Source: CAZCPB01 sp964540295 (GTDB taxonomy: Bacteria > Planctomycetota > Phycisphaerae > Phycisphaerales > UBA1924). From it: 33,365 nt of DNA. Positions 24,642-32,904 of the stretch are shown here, one piece after another. Within the stretch, counting starts at the first letter, position 1. Each line of letters starts with the position of its first letter. A program made the translations under genes and the position numbers. A model generated the notes under the pieces. That model had not been told where the DNA came from and searched no databases. It saw only the letters and a program-made list of their open reading frames with translations. The DNA lies in assembly GCA_964540295.1 (NCBI GenBank), contig CAZIMT010000014.1, forward strand, positions 1 through 33,365, given 5' to 3'.

Positions 24642-26972
24642 TCACTGATCCTTGCTCGCCTGCTCGCCGGTCCCCAGCGTCTGGCTCTGCAACAGCACCA
24701 CCGCGGCATTCAACTGCAAATCTAGGCCCTTGGCGATCAGGTCGTCCGGGTCGGCCTTGGATTCGGCCGTGGCGATCAGCTTGCCGTTCTCATCCAGCGG
24801 CAGCACGTCGGCGTTCCGCCGCAGCACCAACGCGTCGGTGATCTGGGCCGGGAGCATTTCCACCGTGAGGTCTGCTGGCACGCCCCATTCCTTCGCGCCT
24901 TCTTTGCGATGGATCAGTCGGCCGTCGGGCAACAAGTAGTACTGCGTCGTGAGCTTCATTGCCGCCACGCCCCCTCCCAGCGACGTCACGTCCTGCACGC
25001 TCCCCTTGCCGTAGCTCCGGCTGCCCAGCGTGATCGCCTTGATGACGTCGCGCCGCGCATAATCCTGGATCGCGCCCGAAACAATCTCGCTCGCCGAGGC
25101 CGAGCCCTCGTTGATCAGCACCACCACCGGAAGCTTGTTGAGCGTGGCCAGGTTGCGTCGCGCAACCTCCTGCCGCTCCGTCCGCTTCCCCGGCAACTGC
25201 GTGCTCACGATCAGCCCGCGATCAATGAACCGGTTCACCACCTTCACCGCCTCGTCCAGCAGCCCGCCCGGGTTGAACCGCAGGTCGAGCACCAGCCCGC
25301 GCACCTCGCCCGCCTTCATCGCGCGGATCGCGCGGTCCAGCTCGCGAGTCGTGCCGTCGGTGAACCCGGTGATGCGGGCATACCCGATCTTGTTCACCGG
25401 GTCGACAAACCAGTTCCAGTCGTCCTCCTTCGAACCCTGCCGCTTCCAGCCCTTCACGCTCTTGAGCTCAACCTCTGCCCGCGTGATCGAGAACTCGAGC
25501 TCGCTGGCCTTGGCGTCTGCTGGTTTGCTCGGGTCCTTCCGCTCCATCGTGATTCCGACCTGCGTCCCCGCCCGGCCCGTGATCAGGTCCACCGCCTGGT
25601 CCAGCGTCAACCCGTACGCCGACTTGCCGTCAATCTTCTTGATCACGTCACCAGCCCGCACACCCACCTTGAGCGCTGGCCCGCCCTCGAGCGGAGTCAC
25701 CACGCGGATATTCGACAGCTCATCAAACTGAATCTCCACGCCGATCCCGATCAGCTTGCCCTGCGTCGAGCGGTTGAACCGCGCCAGCTCGTCAGGCCAG
25801 AAAATCTTCGAGAACGGGTCGAGCGCTTCCATCGATCCATTGCCGAACTCGTGCAGCAACGACTGATCGTTCATCGCCACCGAATCGCGGTTGGCCTTCA
25901 TCAGCCGCTGCAGCAGCCCGTCCACGTCGCTGAAATCCAGCGCGACCTGCGCGGCCCGGATCTTCTCCTCCTCGCGGTCCAGCGACTGGAGCAACTGCTC
26001 ACGCAGCACCGGGTTGGCGAGCCCCTTGAATGAACGCTGAAGGTCAGTCGTCGTCGCCATCGTCCGCACGCCACGCAGCCCGCCGATCAGCACGTCCTTG
26101 AGCGGCACCTGCTCCACGTGCTTAGTCCCGGCCCGCGTCACCGCGCTCACCACCATCGGCTCGTCCACCGCCGCGAGCTTCTCACGGAAGTCATCGCCCG
26201 CCGGGTTGTACGGCGGAAGCTTCTCCAGCCCCGCCGCGAGCTGCCGCGCGTTACGCAGCTCCCACAACCGCTCGGGCACGTACAGCCGCAACATTTCCAG
26301 GCGATGGTTCAGCCGGTCGCTGTCCGTCTTGTACGTCCCCTCGTCCTCGAACAACGCCGACAGCCGGTAGAACAACTCGCTGGCCGTGAGCCAGTCCGCC
26401 CGTTCCTCGGCCGACCGCGCCGCATTGTCCGCTTGCGTGACCAGCTCGTTGATCTTGGGCTCGCGCAAGATCGCTTTCTTATTGATCGCCAGCATGTGCA
26501 ATTCAACGACCGAGATCAGCCCCTTGCTGATCGTGACGTCCGAGCGCGGCTCGGACAGAGCCTTGTCCAGTTCGACCATCACCTCGTCGTGCCGCTTGAT
26601 GCGGTCAGCCTCGCGCTTGTCGTAGTTGGCCTTGAGCCGCAACGCCGACACACGCACCGCGGCCAGCTGCGGATCGCCGCCGTCGGCCGGGACTTTATCA
26701 AGGAGCGCGTAGAACGCAGCCTGGTCCCCGCCTCGAGCCGCGTCCCACATCTTGCGCGACCAGTCACGCGTCGCCAGTGTCTGCTCCATGGCGTTGCCAC
26801 CGGCCCGCGGCATCGTCAGCGGAATTGGTACCGGAACCTGCGCGACCTCGCGCGTTCTCGGAACTGGCTGAGCCGCCGAAGACGACGACGACTGCGCGGC
26901 CGCCGAGATCGACAGGCCAGCACAGGCAAGCAGGGCGAACACCGGGAACGCACGGCGAAGTTTGGTCAGCAC
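24642..26972 (-). CDS. S41 family C-terminal processing peptidase with PDZ domain, large
   Basis: This 776-residue exported protein has a signal peptide (LRRAFPVFALLACAGLSISAAAQ). A helical N-terminal region of some 380 residues precedes the PDZ domain (GGPALKVGVRAGDVIKKIDGK) and the S41 domain. VLDLRFNPGGLLDEAV and NEGSASASEI carry the Ser nucleophile (about 626), and SYGKGSVQ carries the general-base Lys (about 656). The family cleaves C-termini of periplasmic or envelope proteins; the long N-terminal region recalls Tsp/Prc. The frame is open to ATG 27068, but GTG 26972 has AAAGGA 9 nt upstream and leads straight into the signal peptide. It is a single gene, convergent with glnB. Confidence 0.9.
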   Translation of the reverse strand: MLTKLRRAFPVFALLACAGLSISAAAQSSSSSAAQPVPRTREVAQVPVPIPLTMPRAGGNAMEQTLATRDWSRKMWDAARGGDQAAFYALLDKVPADGGDPQLAAVRVSALRLKANYDKREADRIKRHDEVMVELDKALSEPRSDVTISKGLISVVELHMLAINKKAILREPKINELVTQADNAARSAEERADWLTASELFYRLSALFEDEGTYKTDSDRLNHRLEMLRLYVPERLWELRNARQLAAGLEKLPPYNPAGDDFREKLAAVDEPMVVSAVTRAGTKHVEQVPLKDVLIGGLRGVRTMATTTDLQRSFKGLANPVLREQLLQSLDREEEKIRAAQVALDFSDVDGLLQRLMKANRDSVAMNDQSLLHEFGNGSMEALDPFSKIFWPDELARFNRSTQGKLIGIGVEIQFDELSNIRVVTPLEGGPALKVGVRAGDVIKKIDGKSAYGLTLDQAVDLITGRAGTQVGITMERKDPSKPADAKASELEFSITRAEVELKSVKGWKRQGSKEDDWNWFVDPVNKIGYARITGFTDGTTRELDRAIRAMKAGEVRGLVLDLRFNPGGLLDEAVKVVNRFIDRGLIVSTQLPGKRTERQEVARRNLATLNKLPVVVLINEGSASASEIVSGAIQDYARRDVIKAITLGSRSYGKGSVQDVTSLGGGVAAMKLTTQYYLLPDGRLIHRKEGAKEWGVPADLTVEMLPAQITDALVLRRNADVLPLDENGKLIATAESKADPDDLIAKGLDLQLNAAVVLLQSQTLGTGEQASKDQ

Positions 26973-27187
26973 GGAGAACGGTCCTTTCGACGTACGCCCG
27001 CCACGAGCCGTCGATGGCGACAGCCGATCGAGGGGCGCTTCACGGATCGGCCCGGCTCGCGCCCGCATTCAGCGGGCCAAGGCAAGGGCCAAAGATTGAA
27101 TGATATCGGGCCAGCACAAGTGACGTTCATGAAGGAGAACTCGGGCATCTCTTCTCAACAGATGTACTGCCCAAACCTCCAAGGTGT

Positions 27188-28495
27188 TCACGCAGATTGC
27201 TTGCCGGACATCCGCCGCACCCGCATCGCCACCGCCACCGCCACCCCGACCGTCAAGAACCCCACCGTCCCCAGCACCGCCGCATTGAACCAACTGGGCT
27301 CCAGAACACCGGAATTGACCGCCGCCGTCGCCGCCAGCCCGCACGCTGGCCCGATCGTGTACCCGCACCCGATCAACGCCTCGTGCTTGCCACCCGCCTG
27401 GACCTCGGACTTCCCTACCGCCAGCCCGTAGTACAACGCCGCCATGTACACCGCCGCCTTGCCAAGCCCGTACACCGCCAGCCCGCTCACCAGCACGACC
27501 ACCGAGGTCGCGTTCGAGACCCCGAGCCGCGGCAGTGTCGGCGCCATCACCGCGACCCCGAACCCGACCAGGATCAGCACCCCGCTCACGATCGCCGTCG
27601 ACCAGCGCCCGTGCCAACCCTGCCACTGCATCAGGATGAAAAACGCCAGCGCTCGCGGCAAAAGCCACGCGCTCCCTAGCACCGTGTGCCACACCGGCGG
27701 CACCCCAAGGTCTGTCAGCGCCGTCGGCAGGTACGGGCTCAGCGCCGAAGCGATCAGGTAAATCACCGGCAGCAACATGCGGAACGTCACCAGCAGCGCC
27801 GAATACACCGGCGGGTGCGCCTCGTGATGCTCCTCCCGGTGTGACGCGGGCTCGCGCGAGAGCCCAGCCATGAACGGCACGGTCAGCAGGTGAACCCCGC
27901 CCAGCACAAAGATCGTCTCCGCCGCATAGTCCTTGATCGCTGGCGCTATCGCCCACGCCGCAACGACCAAGGCCGACGCCCACGTCACGTTCCACAAGCC
28001 GATCGCCCGCCTCAAAGGGTCGCCGCTTCGCGCCCCCGAGAGATAGCTTTCAATGATCGGCCAGAACACGCCCGTCAGCGGGCTGTACACCGCGACCAGA
28101 ACCCAGATCGACGCCACGCCCACCGCACTCCGCCCCGGACCATCAATCTTCCCCGCGATCACCGGCAGCGCGCACAGCGCCGCCATCGTGACCATGAGCC
28201 CGATCAGCACGAAGCGAGTGCTGACGGTGGGGAACCGCTTGCGAACCCACGCCAGCGCCGGCTGAGCGCCCAGCGAGCCCGCGATGTACGTGGCGCCGAG
28301 CATCAGCCCCAGCAGGTAATTCTGCGTCTGCGTGAACCCGTAGCCCTGTTGCGTGAGGAAATAAATCCCGCTCGTCACGACCCCCGTGCCCAGGCTGTTC
28401 ATGAACGTCACGAACAGCACCGCGGATAACGGGGCCGGACGCGGCGCCACGCTCCCCGGAACGCCAGCGGCGTTCACGAACTGGACGGAAGTCAT
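27188..28495 (-). CDS. Major facilitator superfamily transporter
   Basis: This 435-residue protein has about 11-12 hydrophobic helices split by a central hydrophilic loop rich in His and Glu (REPASHREEHHEAHPP, about residue 220-235). The first helix begins LSAVLFVTFMNSLGTGVVTSGIYFL. The fold and length suit an MFS permease; no substrate motif is recognisable. The start is taken at ATG 28495 (MTSVQFVNAAG); a TTG at 28516 is possible. The His/Glu loop might bind metal, but that is a guess. It lies upstream of the S41 protease gene on the same strand, with a 215-nt spacer to the protease start codon. Confidence 0.82.
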   Translation of the reverse strand: MTSVQFVNAAGVPGSVAPRPAPLSAVLFVTFMNSLGTGVVTSGIYFLTQQGYGFTQTQNYLLGLMLGATYIAGSLGAQPALAWVRKRFPTVSTRFVLIGLMVTMAALCALPVIAGKIDGPGRSAVGVASIWVLVAVYSPLTGVFWPIIESYLSGARSGDPLRRAIGLWNVTWASALVVAAWAIAPAIKDYAAETIFVLGGVHLLTVPFMAGLSREPASHREEHHEAHPPVYSALLVTFRMLLPVIYLIASALSPYLPTALTDLGVPPVWHTVLGSAWLLPRALAFFILMQWQGWHGRWSTAIVSGVLILVGFGVAVMAPTLPRLGVSNATSVVVLVSGLAVYGLGKAAVYMAALYYGLAVGKSEVQAGGKHEALIGCGYTIGPACGLAATAAVNSGVLEPSWFNAAVLGTVGFLTVGVAVAVAMRVRRMSGKQSA

Positions 28496-28587
28496 GTCTG
28501 CATCAGGGATCGGCAAAGGTTCACACGCCGGATGAGGTGATCAAAGCGGGGATGGTAGACGGGGCAACAACCTACGCCCCCATGCGA

Positions 28588-28623
28588 ATACCGATTGCTA
28601 ATGCCGATTGCTGATACCGACCG
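28588..28623. repeat. 13-bp tandem repeat upstream of the MFS gene
   Basis: Two full units, ATACCGATTGCTA and ATGCCGATTGCTG, and a partial third (ATACCGA) stand head to tail in the 163-nt spacer between the methyltransferase stop and the MFS start. The rest of the spacer shows no terminator. Confidence 0.6.
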
Positions 28624-28658
28624 TCGCGCCGTCAGCGCACAGCGCAGAAGTACCGAGC

Positions 28659-29378
28659 CTACCCGCCCGCCTTCTCACCCGCTAGCGTAAAACGGTGCGA
28701 AAAGATGTTCCAGCCGTACCGTGCATACCCGATCCCCGCTCGGCGTGCGAAGCCCTCGACCTCCTCGCGCGTGAACCCGGCCGCCACGCTCGCCCGCGCA
28801 TCGTGCGCGATGATGCGCGGCTTCCCCAGCGTCATCAGCGTGATCACCGCGTGCCCCACTCGCGACCGCACCAAGTCGTTCCACACCATCCCGCGCCAAG
28901 CCAGCCGATCCATCGAACGCAGCACCTCCAGCACCTGCTCGTCGGTCAGATGGTGCAAAAACAGTCCTGCATGAACATACTCAAACGACCGCGCCGCGAA
29001 GCGTTCTTCGAGCTTCAGGGCGTCCTCGCGCAGCAGCGTGATCGCCCCGGCCGCGCCCGCGACCTTGCCCACCTGCTCGCGCGCGAGATCCAGCGTCGTT
29101 TCGTGGATATCCACACCGGTAATCTGCACCAAGAACCCTGCCTCGTTCGCCCACCGATACACCGCCAGCGGCAGGTCCGCCGAACCCGTCCCAACATCCA
29201 AAATCGTCACGGGCACCGTGCGGTCCCACCGCGCCGACCACGCCCGCAGGTGCCCCAGCAACGCCTCGACGCCCCCCATCTTCGCGTTGATCTTCCGGAT
29301 GTAATGCAGCGCAGAATCCAACTGCTCACGCGGCACGCCCGGATCATCCATCAGCTCGCCAACCAGTCGTCGTCGCAT
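28659..29378 (-). CDS. Class I SAM-dependent methyltransferase
   Basis: This 239-residue protein has the N-terminal RELMD-like stretch RRRLVGELMDDPGVPREQL. SAM-binding motif I ILDVGTGSADLP (about 59-70), the acidic GVDIHETTLDLAR, and the post-motif AGLFLHHLTDEQVLEVLR follow. This arrangement is typical of small-molecule methyltransferases beside lipid or pigment genes, but no such genes adjoin it and the substrate is unknown. There is no Shine-Dalgarno. GATAAT (5/6 match to a -10 box) ends 5 nt before the ATG, which suggests a leaderless mRNA. It is divergent from panB. Confidence 0.85.
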   Translation of the reverse strand: MRRRLVGELMDDPGVPREQLDSALHYIRKINAKMGGVEALLGHLRAWSARWDRTVPVTILDVGTGSADLPLAVYRWANEAGFLVQITGVDIHETTLDLAREQVGKVAGAAGAITLLREDALKLEERFAARSFEYVHAGLFLHHLTDEQVLEVLRSMDRLAWRGMVWNDLVRSRVGHAVITLMTLGKPRIIAHDARASVAAGFTREEVEGFARRAGIGYARYGWNIFSHRFTLAGEKAGG

Positions 29379-29383
29379 GACGC

Positions 29384-29389
29384 ATTATC
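29384..29389 (-). promoter_or_regulatory. -10 box of the methyltransferase gene, leaderless arrangement
   Basis: On the minus strand GATAAT lies 5 nt upstream of the ATG at 29378. A start 5-7 nt downstream of a -10 box would place the first transcribed base at the start codon. No -35 is obvious. Confidence 0.5.
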
Positions 29390-29429
29390 CCCCGCACCCG
29401 AGCGTTCTCCTCCCACGCCCCCGGCAATC

Positions 29430-29435
29430 TATAGT
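29430..29435 (+). promoter_or_regulatory. -10 box of panB, leaderless arrangement
   Basis: TATAGT lies 6 nt upstream of the panB ATG, which has no Shine-Dalgarno. With the divergent GATAAT at 29384-29389, this 63-nt spacer appears to hold two promoters, each abutting its start codon. Confidence 0.5.
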
Positions 29436-29441
29436 CTGTTC

Positions 29442-30305
29442 ATGCCCGACACTCACGGCCAGCCCGAACCCGTGACCCTGCGAACCCTCCGTCGAATCGC
29501 CGACAGCGGCGTCCCCTTCGCCTGTCTCACCTGCTACGACGCCACCACCGCCCGCTGGCTCGAACGCGCCAGCATCCCGCTGCTGCTCGTGGGCGATACT
29601 GCCGCAGAGGTCATCCTCGGGTTTGATCGCACGATCGACATGCCCTTAGACGTGCTGATCGCGCTCACGGCCGCGGTCAAACGCGGTGCCTCGCGCACCG
29701 TCGTCATGGCCGACATGCCCTTCATGAGCTATCAGGCCGACCACGCCTCCGCCATCCGCAACGCTGGCCGATTCCTCACCGAATCTCGCGCCGACGTCGT
29801 CAAGCTCGAAGCCGACGCCAGCTTTGCCTCACTGGTTCGCAAAATGACCCGGGCCGGAATCCCAATCTGTGGTCACGTCGGGAGCCGCCCGCAGCGTGCC
29901 GCCCTGACCTCGGGCTATGGATCCGCGGGCCGATCTTCTGAAGAGGCCAGCCGGATCGTTCGCGACGCCGTCGCGCTCGAACGTGCGGGTTGTGTTCAGC
30001 TCTTGGTCGAGGCGGTGCCCAATGAAGTAACCGACGAGATCCTCGCCAAAACCTCCGTTCCCCTGATCGGGATCGGTGCGGGTCCGGCCTGCCACGGCCA
30101 GGTTCTCGTTCTGCACGATCTTCTCGGGCTTTCAGACCATCCCCCGCGCTTCGCAGAATCGGCGGCCTCCGTCGGCGAATCAATCCGCGAGGCTGGTGTC
30201 GAGTGGGCACGCCGGGTGGCCGATCGCCGTGTGGGCGGAAAACGATATGTCATGCAAGAAGATGAATCGCGCCGCTTCCGAGAGGCCTCGGGCGACGAAG
30301 AGTAG
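29442..30305 (+). CDS. panB: 3-methyl-2-oxobutanoate hydroxymethyltransferase (ketopantoate hydroxymethyltransferase)
   Basis: This 287-residue protein has ACLTCYDATTARWLE, the metal-binding Asp in LLLVGDTAAEVILGFD, VVMADMPFMSYQ, VKLEADAS, GIPICGHVGSRPQ, the catalytic Glu in LLVEAVPNEV, and PLIGIGAGPACHGQVLVLHDLLG. This is the full set of PanB motifs. The enzyme adds a hydroxymethyl group from methylenetetrahydrofolate to 2-oxoisovalerate, the first step to pantothenate and coenzyme A. The first in-frame ATG consistent with the family is 29442; the longer frame runs back over the divergent methyltransferase. No panC is adjacent. The C-terminal 20 residues are acidic and extra to the usual core. 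Confidence 0.94.
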   Translation: MPDTHGQPEPVTLRTLRRIADSGVPFACLTCYDATTARWLERASIPLLLVGDTAAEVILGFDRTIDMPLDVLIALTAAVKRGASRTVVMADMPFMSYQADHASAIRNAGRFLTESRADVVKLEADASFASLVRKMTRAGIPICGHVGSRPQRAALTSGYGSAGRSSEEASRIVRDAVALERAGCVQLLVEAVPNEVTDEILAKTSVPLIGIGAGPACHGQVLVLHDLLGLSDHPPRFAESAASVGESIREAGVEWARRVADRRVGGKRYVMQEDESRRFREASGDEE

Positions 30306-30370
30306 TAAGAGCAGACGAAGAAGAGTTTCAGGAAGCGACCTCGGCGCGCCCGCCTCGTCTCGCGGGTCGA

Positions 30371-30455
30371 CTCGGATCAAGGTCGTTCAGATCAGGTCTA
30401 TTCAGATCAGGTCTGTTCAGATCAGGTCGTTCGGATCAAGTCGTTCGGATCAGGG
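30371..30455 (+). repeat. Six-unit 14-15 bp tandem repeat in the leader of the second htrA gene
   Basis: Six head-to-tail units with core TTCRGATCARGTC run: CTCGGATCAAGGTCG (30371), TTCAGATCAGGTCTA (30386), TTCAGATCAGGTCTG (30401), TTCAGATCAGGTCG (30416), TTCGGATCAAGTCG (30430) and TTCGGATCAGGG (30444). Every unit contains GATC. The last unit runs directly into the Shine-Dalgarno GGGAG at 30453-30457. Confidence 0.85.
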
Positions 30456-30464
30456 AGCACAGCT

Positions 30465-31901
30465 TTGGACACCGCCATGCGTCGCTTTGTTTCCTTCGGA
30501 CCCGCCTTCGTCGTCCTGCTCTCCGCAGGCGCGGTCCTGCTCGCTGTCCCCGCCGCCATCCAGCGCATCGACGCCGCCCAGACCCTCGGCCAAGTCACCC
30601 TCGCACGCCAACAGTCCGACGACGACGACATTCTCGAAAAACTCAACCGCGCCGTCAAAAACGTCTCTCGCGCCGTCGAACCCTCCGTCGTTCACCTCGA
30701 CATCGTCACCAATGACGACGCCACCGACCGCCCGAGCCGCGGCTTTCGAGGCTCCACCGGCGCGGGCTGGGTCTATGACACCGACGGGCACGTCATCACC
30801 AACGCCCACGTCGTCCGCGGCGCCTCCGAGATCACCGTGCAGTTCGCCGACGGCCGAGTCTACGACGCCAAGGTTCTCGGCGCCGACGTGTTCACCGACA
30901 TCGCTGTCGTCCAGGTCGCCGACTTCAGCGGGCTCGTCCCCGCGCGCCGCGCCACCGGCGGCCGACCCGAGCAAGGCGAGCGCGTCTTCGCCTTCGGCTC
31001 TCCCTTCGGCTTCAAGTTCTCGATGTCCGAGGGTATCGTCTCGGGCATGGGCCGATCCGCCCGCGGCGTCATGGAGTTCGGCGGCTTCACCAACTTCATC
31101 CAGACCGACGCCGCCGTCAACCCCGGCAACTCCGGCGGCCCGCTCGTCGACATCCATGGCAAGGTCATCGGCATGAACGTCGCCATCGCCACCGCCCGCG
31201 GCGCCACCGGCACCACCAGCGAGGGCCAGTCCGCCGGAATCTCCTTCGCCATCCCACTCGCCACCATCGAATCCGTCGTCGAACAACTCATCGAGAAGGG
31301 CACCGTCTCGCGCGGCTTCATGGGGCTCTCGTTCAATTCTCGCCCCGAACAGATCCGCGGCGAACGCGGCGAGTGGCGCGGCGCGGGCCTCCGCGTGCGA
31401 CAGGTCGTCGACGGCAAGCCCGCTCACGAGGCTGGCATCAAGTCCGGCGAGATTGTCACGTCCATCAACGGCCAAGCCCTCACCGACGAAGACCTTCCGC
31501 CCTCCATCGTCACCGCCTTCCGCCCCGGCCACGCCGTCACGCTCCGGGTCTGGGACGGCACCGATTTCCGCGAGGTCGCCGTCACTCTCGGCGAGCGAGC
31601 CGCCGAGAACGACACCCTCAACGCGCTCTTCCCTCTTGCCCTACGCCTCGGGATCAACTTCGAGAACTCCCCGCGCGGCGCCGCCATCTCGGATGTCCGC
31701 AAAGACTCCGTCGCCGCCGCCGCCGGGCTGAAACCCGACCAGGTCATCACCGCCGTGGGCGGGAAATCCGTCAGATCCCCGGCCGACGTGCTCAAGCTCA
31801 TGATCGACCAAGGGATCCTCGACGGCAAGGCCATCGAAGTCACGGTGCGCGAGTTGGACTCCGAAGAAACCCAAACCGTCCGCATCCGGCTCGGCCGTTA
31901 A
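30465..31901 (+). CDS. HtrA/DegP-like serine protease with two PDZ domains
   Basis: This 478-residue protein has a hydrophobic N-terminal segment (about 8-33; signal or anchor) and a trypsin-like domain with His115 (ITNAHVVRG), Asp145 (DVFTDIAVVQV) and Ser223 in a canonical NPGNSGGPLV. PDZ domains follow at about 310-395 and 405-475. It is an envelope quality-control protease. The start is TTG 30465: GGGAG lies 7 nt before it, whereas the ATG 12 nt later would be 19 nt from that site. It differs from the other HtrA in this window, which has NPDNSGGP. It follows panB by 159 nt and is preceded by the tandem repeat array. Confidence 0.92.
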   Translation: MDTAMRRFVSFGPAFVVLLSAGAVLLAVPAAIQRIDAAQTLGQVTLARQQSDDDDILEKLNRAVKNVSRAVEPSVVHLDIVTNDDATDRPSRGFRGSTGAGWVYDTDGHVITNAHVVRGASEITVQFADGRVYDAKVLGADVFTDIAVVQVADFSGLVPARRATGGRPEQGERVFAFGSPFGFKFSMSEGIVSGMGRSARGVMEFGGFTNFIQTDAAVNPGNSGGPLVDIHGKVIGMNVAIATARGATGTTSEGQSAGISFAIPLATIESVVEQLIEKGTVSRGFMGLSFNSRPEQIRGERGEWRGAGLRVRQVVDGKPAHEAGIKSGEIVTSINGQALTDEDLPPSIVTAFRPGHAVTLRVWDGTDFREVAVTLGERAAENDTLNALFPLALRLGINFENSPRGAAISDVRKDSVAAAAGLKPDQVITAVGGKSVRSPADVLKLMIDQGILDGKAIEVTVRELDSEETQTVRIRLGR

Positions 31902-31928
31902 ACGCATATCTCGCTCGTCGAGCGTTAT

Positions 31929-32816
31929 TCACCGCAAGCTCGCCGCCTCGCGCACGCGCACGACCACCCGTGTCCCCATCGTCGGCACGCGCGCCACATC
32001 CGCGATCCACTCCGGCGCTTTGATCGCCGACTCCGGGCTCAACAGCTCCGAATACGCCACCGTCTCGCTCCCGAAGGTGGTCAGCCCGATCAGCACCCCG
32101 GTCCCATCGCCGTCGTAAAACTCTCGCCCCTGCCACGGCACGATCCGCGACCCCGCGAACACGAACGACCCGCCCAGCCGCGCACCCTTCGTGCTCACCA
32201 CCCAATCGGTCGCTCGCGCGGTCCGCTCGACGCCCCAAGCGTCACGCCACACAATGCTCACCTCCACCGCAGCGCCGCTCGGCGACACCTTCTTGGTCTG
32301 CCCGTTCTCGATCGTCCAGCGCCCCGGCGTCCCCGGCTCCAGCCCCGCCAGCAGCAACGCCGCGTGAACGTGCGACGGCTTCGCGTCCGTCACGACCAGC
32401 GCCTCGTGCTCTTTGGAATCGCGCGCGCACACCGTAACCTCAAGGTAGATCCGTGGCGTCTTGAGGTTATGACAGTCGATCGGAACCTCGCCGTCAAACT
32501 CAACCACCTTGCTCGCCGCGTCGAACCGAACATGCGGGAAGACCTCGCGGAGAGCATCGCCAGCGGGACCAGCGCCAGCATCAGAAACTTCAACACTCGC
32601 GAAGTTTTCAGCGAGAACCGGCGCAGGAGTGTCAACGAGAACGGGGGCGGGGACCACCTCGCCCGCGGCGTCCGACGCTCGCCCATCCTTCACAACCGGC
32701 GAAACTCGCTGCGAACACCCGGCCAGCACCGACAGCCCGATGACCGACGCCAACCTCGACGCCAACGCCGACGCAATGATCGCAACCATACAAATCCTCG
32801 CTGAATCTCGAGCCAT
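31929..32816 (-). CDS. YdjY-domain lipoprotein
   Basis: This 295-residue protein has a lipoprotein signal with lipobox LAGC (VIGLSVLAGCSQ), an Ala/Pro/Val-rich linker of about 60 residues, and a YdjY-type domain (about 100-285). The domain has IYLEVTVCARDSKEHEALVV, VTDAKPSHVHAALLLAGLEPG and SIVWRDAWG. Family members are exported proteins of unknown role, found in planctomycetes among others. The ATG at 32816 is preceded by GGGAGT with 5 nt spacing; a GTG at 32828 is the alternative. It converges on the second htrA gene (27 nt between stops). Confidence 0.8.
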   Translation of the reverse strand: MARDSARICMVAIIASALASRLASVIGLSVLAGCSQRVSPVVKDGRASDAAGEVVPAPVLVDTPAPVLAENFASVEVSDAGAGPAGDALREVFPHVRFDAASKVVEFDGEVPIDCHNLKTPRIYLEVTVCARDSKEHEALVVTDAKPSHVHAALLLAGLEPGTPGRWTIENGQTKKVSPSGAAVEVSIVWRDAWGVERTARATDWVVSTKGARLGGSFVFAGSRIVPWQGREFYDGDGTGVLIGLTTFGSETVAYSELLSPESAIKAPEWIADVARVPTMGTRVVVRVREAASLR

Positions 32817-32904
32817 TGGTACTCCCACGCCCCACGAGGGCTACTCGTCCACGCGCCTACCGAACTCTCCCGCACCAGTTTTAGGAACGATCAGTGCTCG
32901 TCGG

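Noticed and set aside
24909..27431. Long plus-strand open frames antisense to the S41 protease and the MFS gene
   Set aside because: No domain similarity, biased composition, and both opposite-strand genes are well supported.
28695..29441. Long plus-strand frame leading into panB
   Set aside because: It runs antisense over the methyltransferase gene, which has clear SAM-binding motifs; PanB similarity begins only at the ATG at 29442.
30371..30455. CRISPR array
   Set aside because: Units of 14-15 bp are directly adjacent with no spacers, and there are no cas genes in the window.
31902..31928. Terminator between the second htrA gene and the YdjY gene
   Set aside because: Only a 5-bp stem (CGCTC/GAGCG) without a T run is present; too weak to call.
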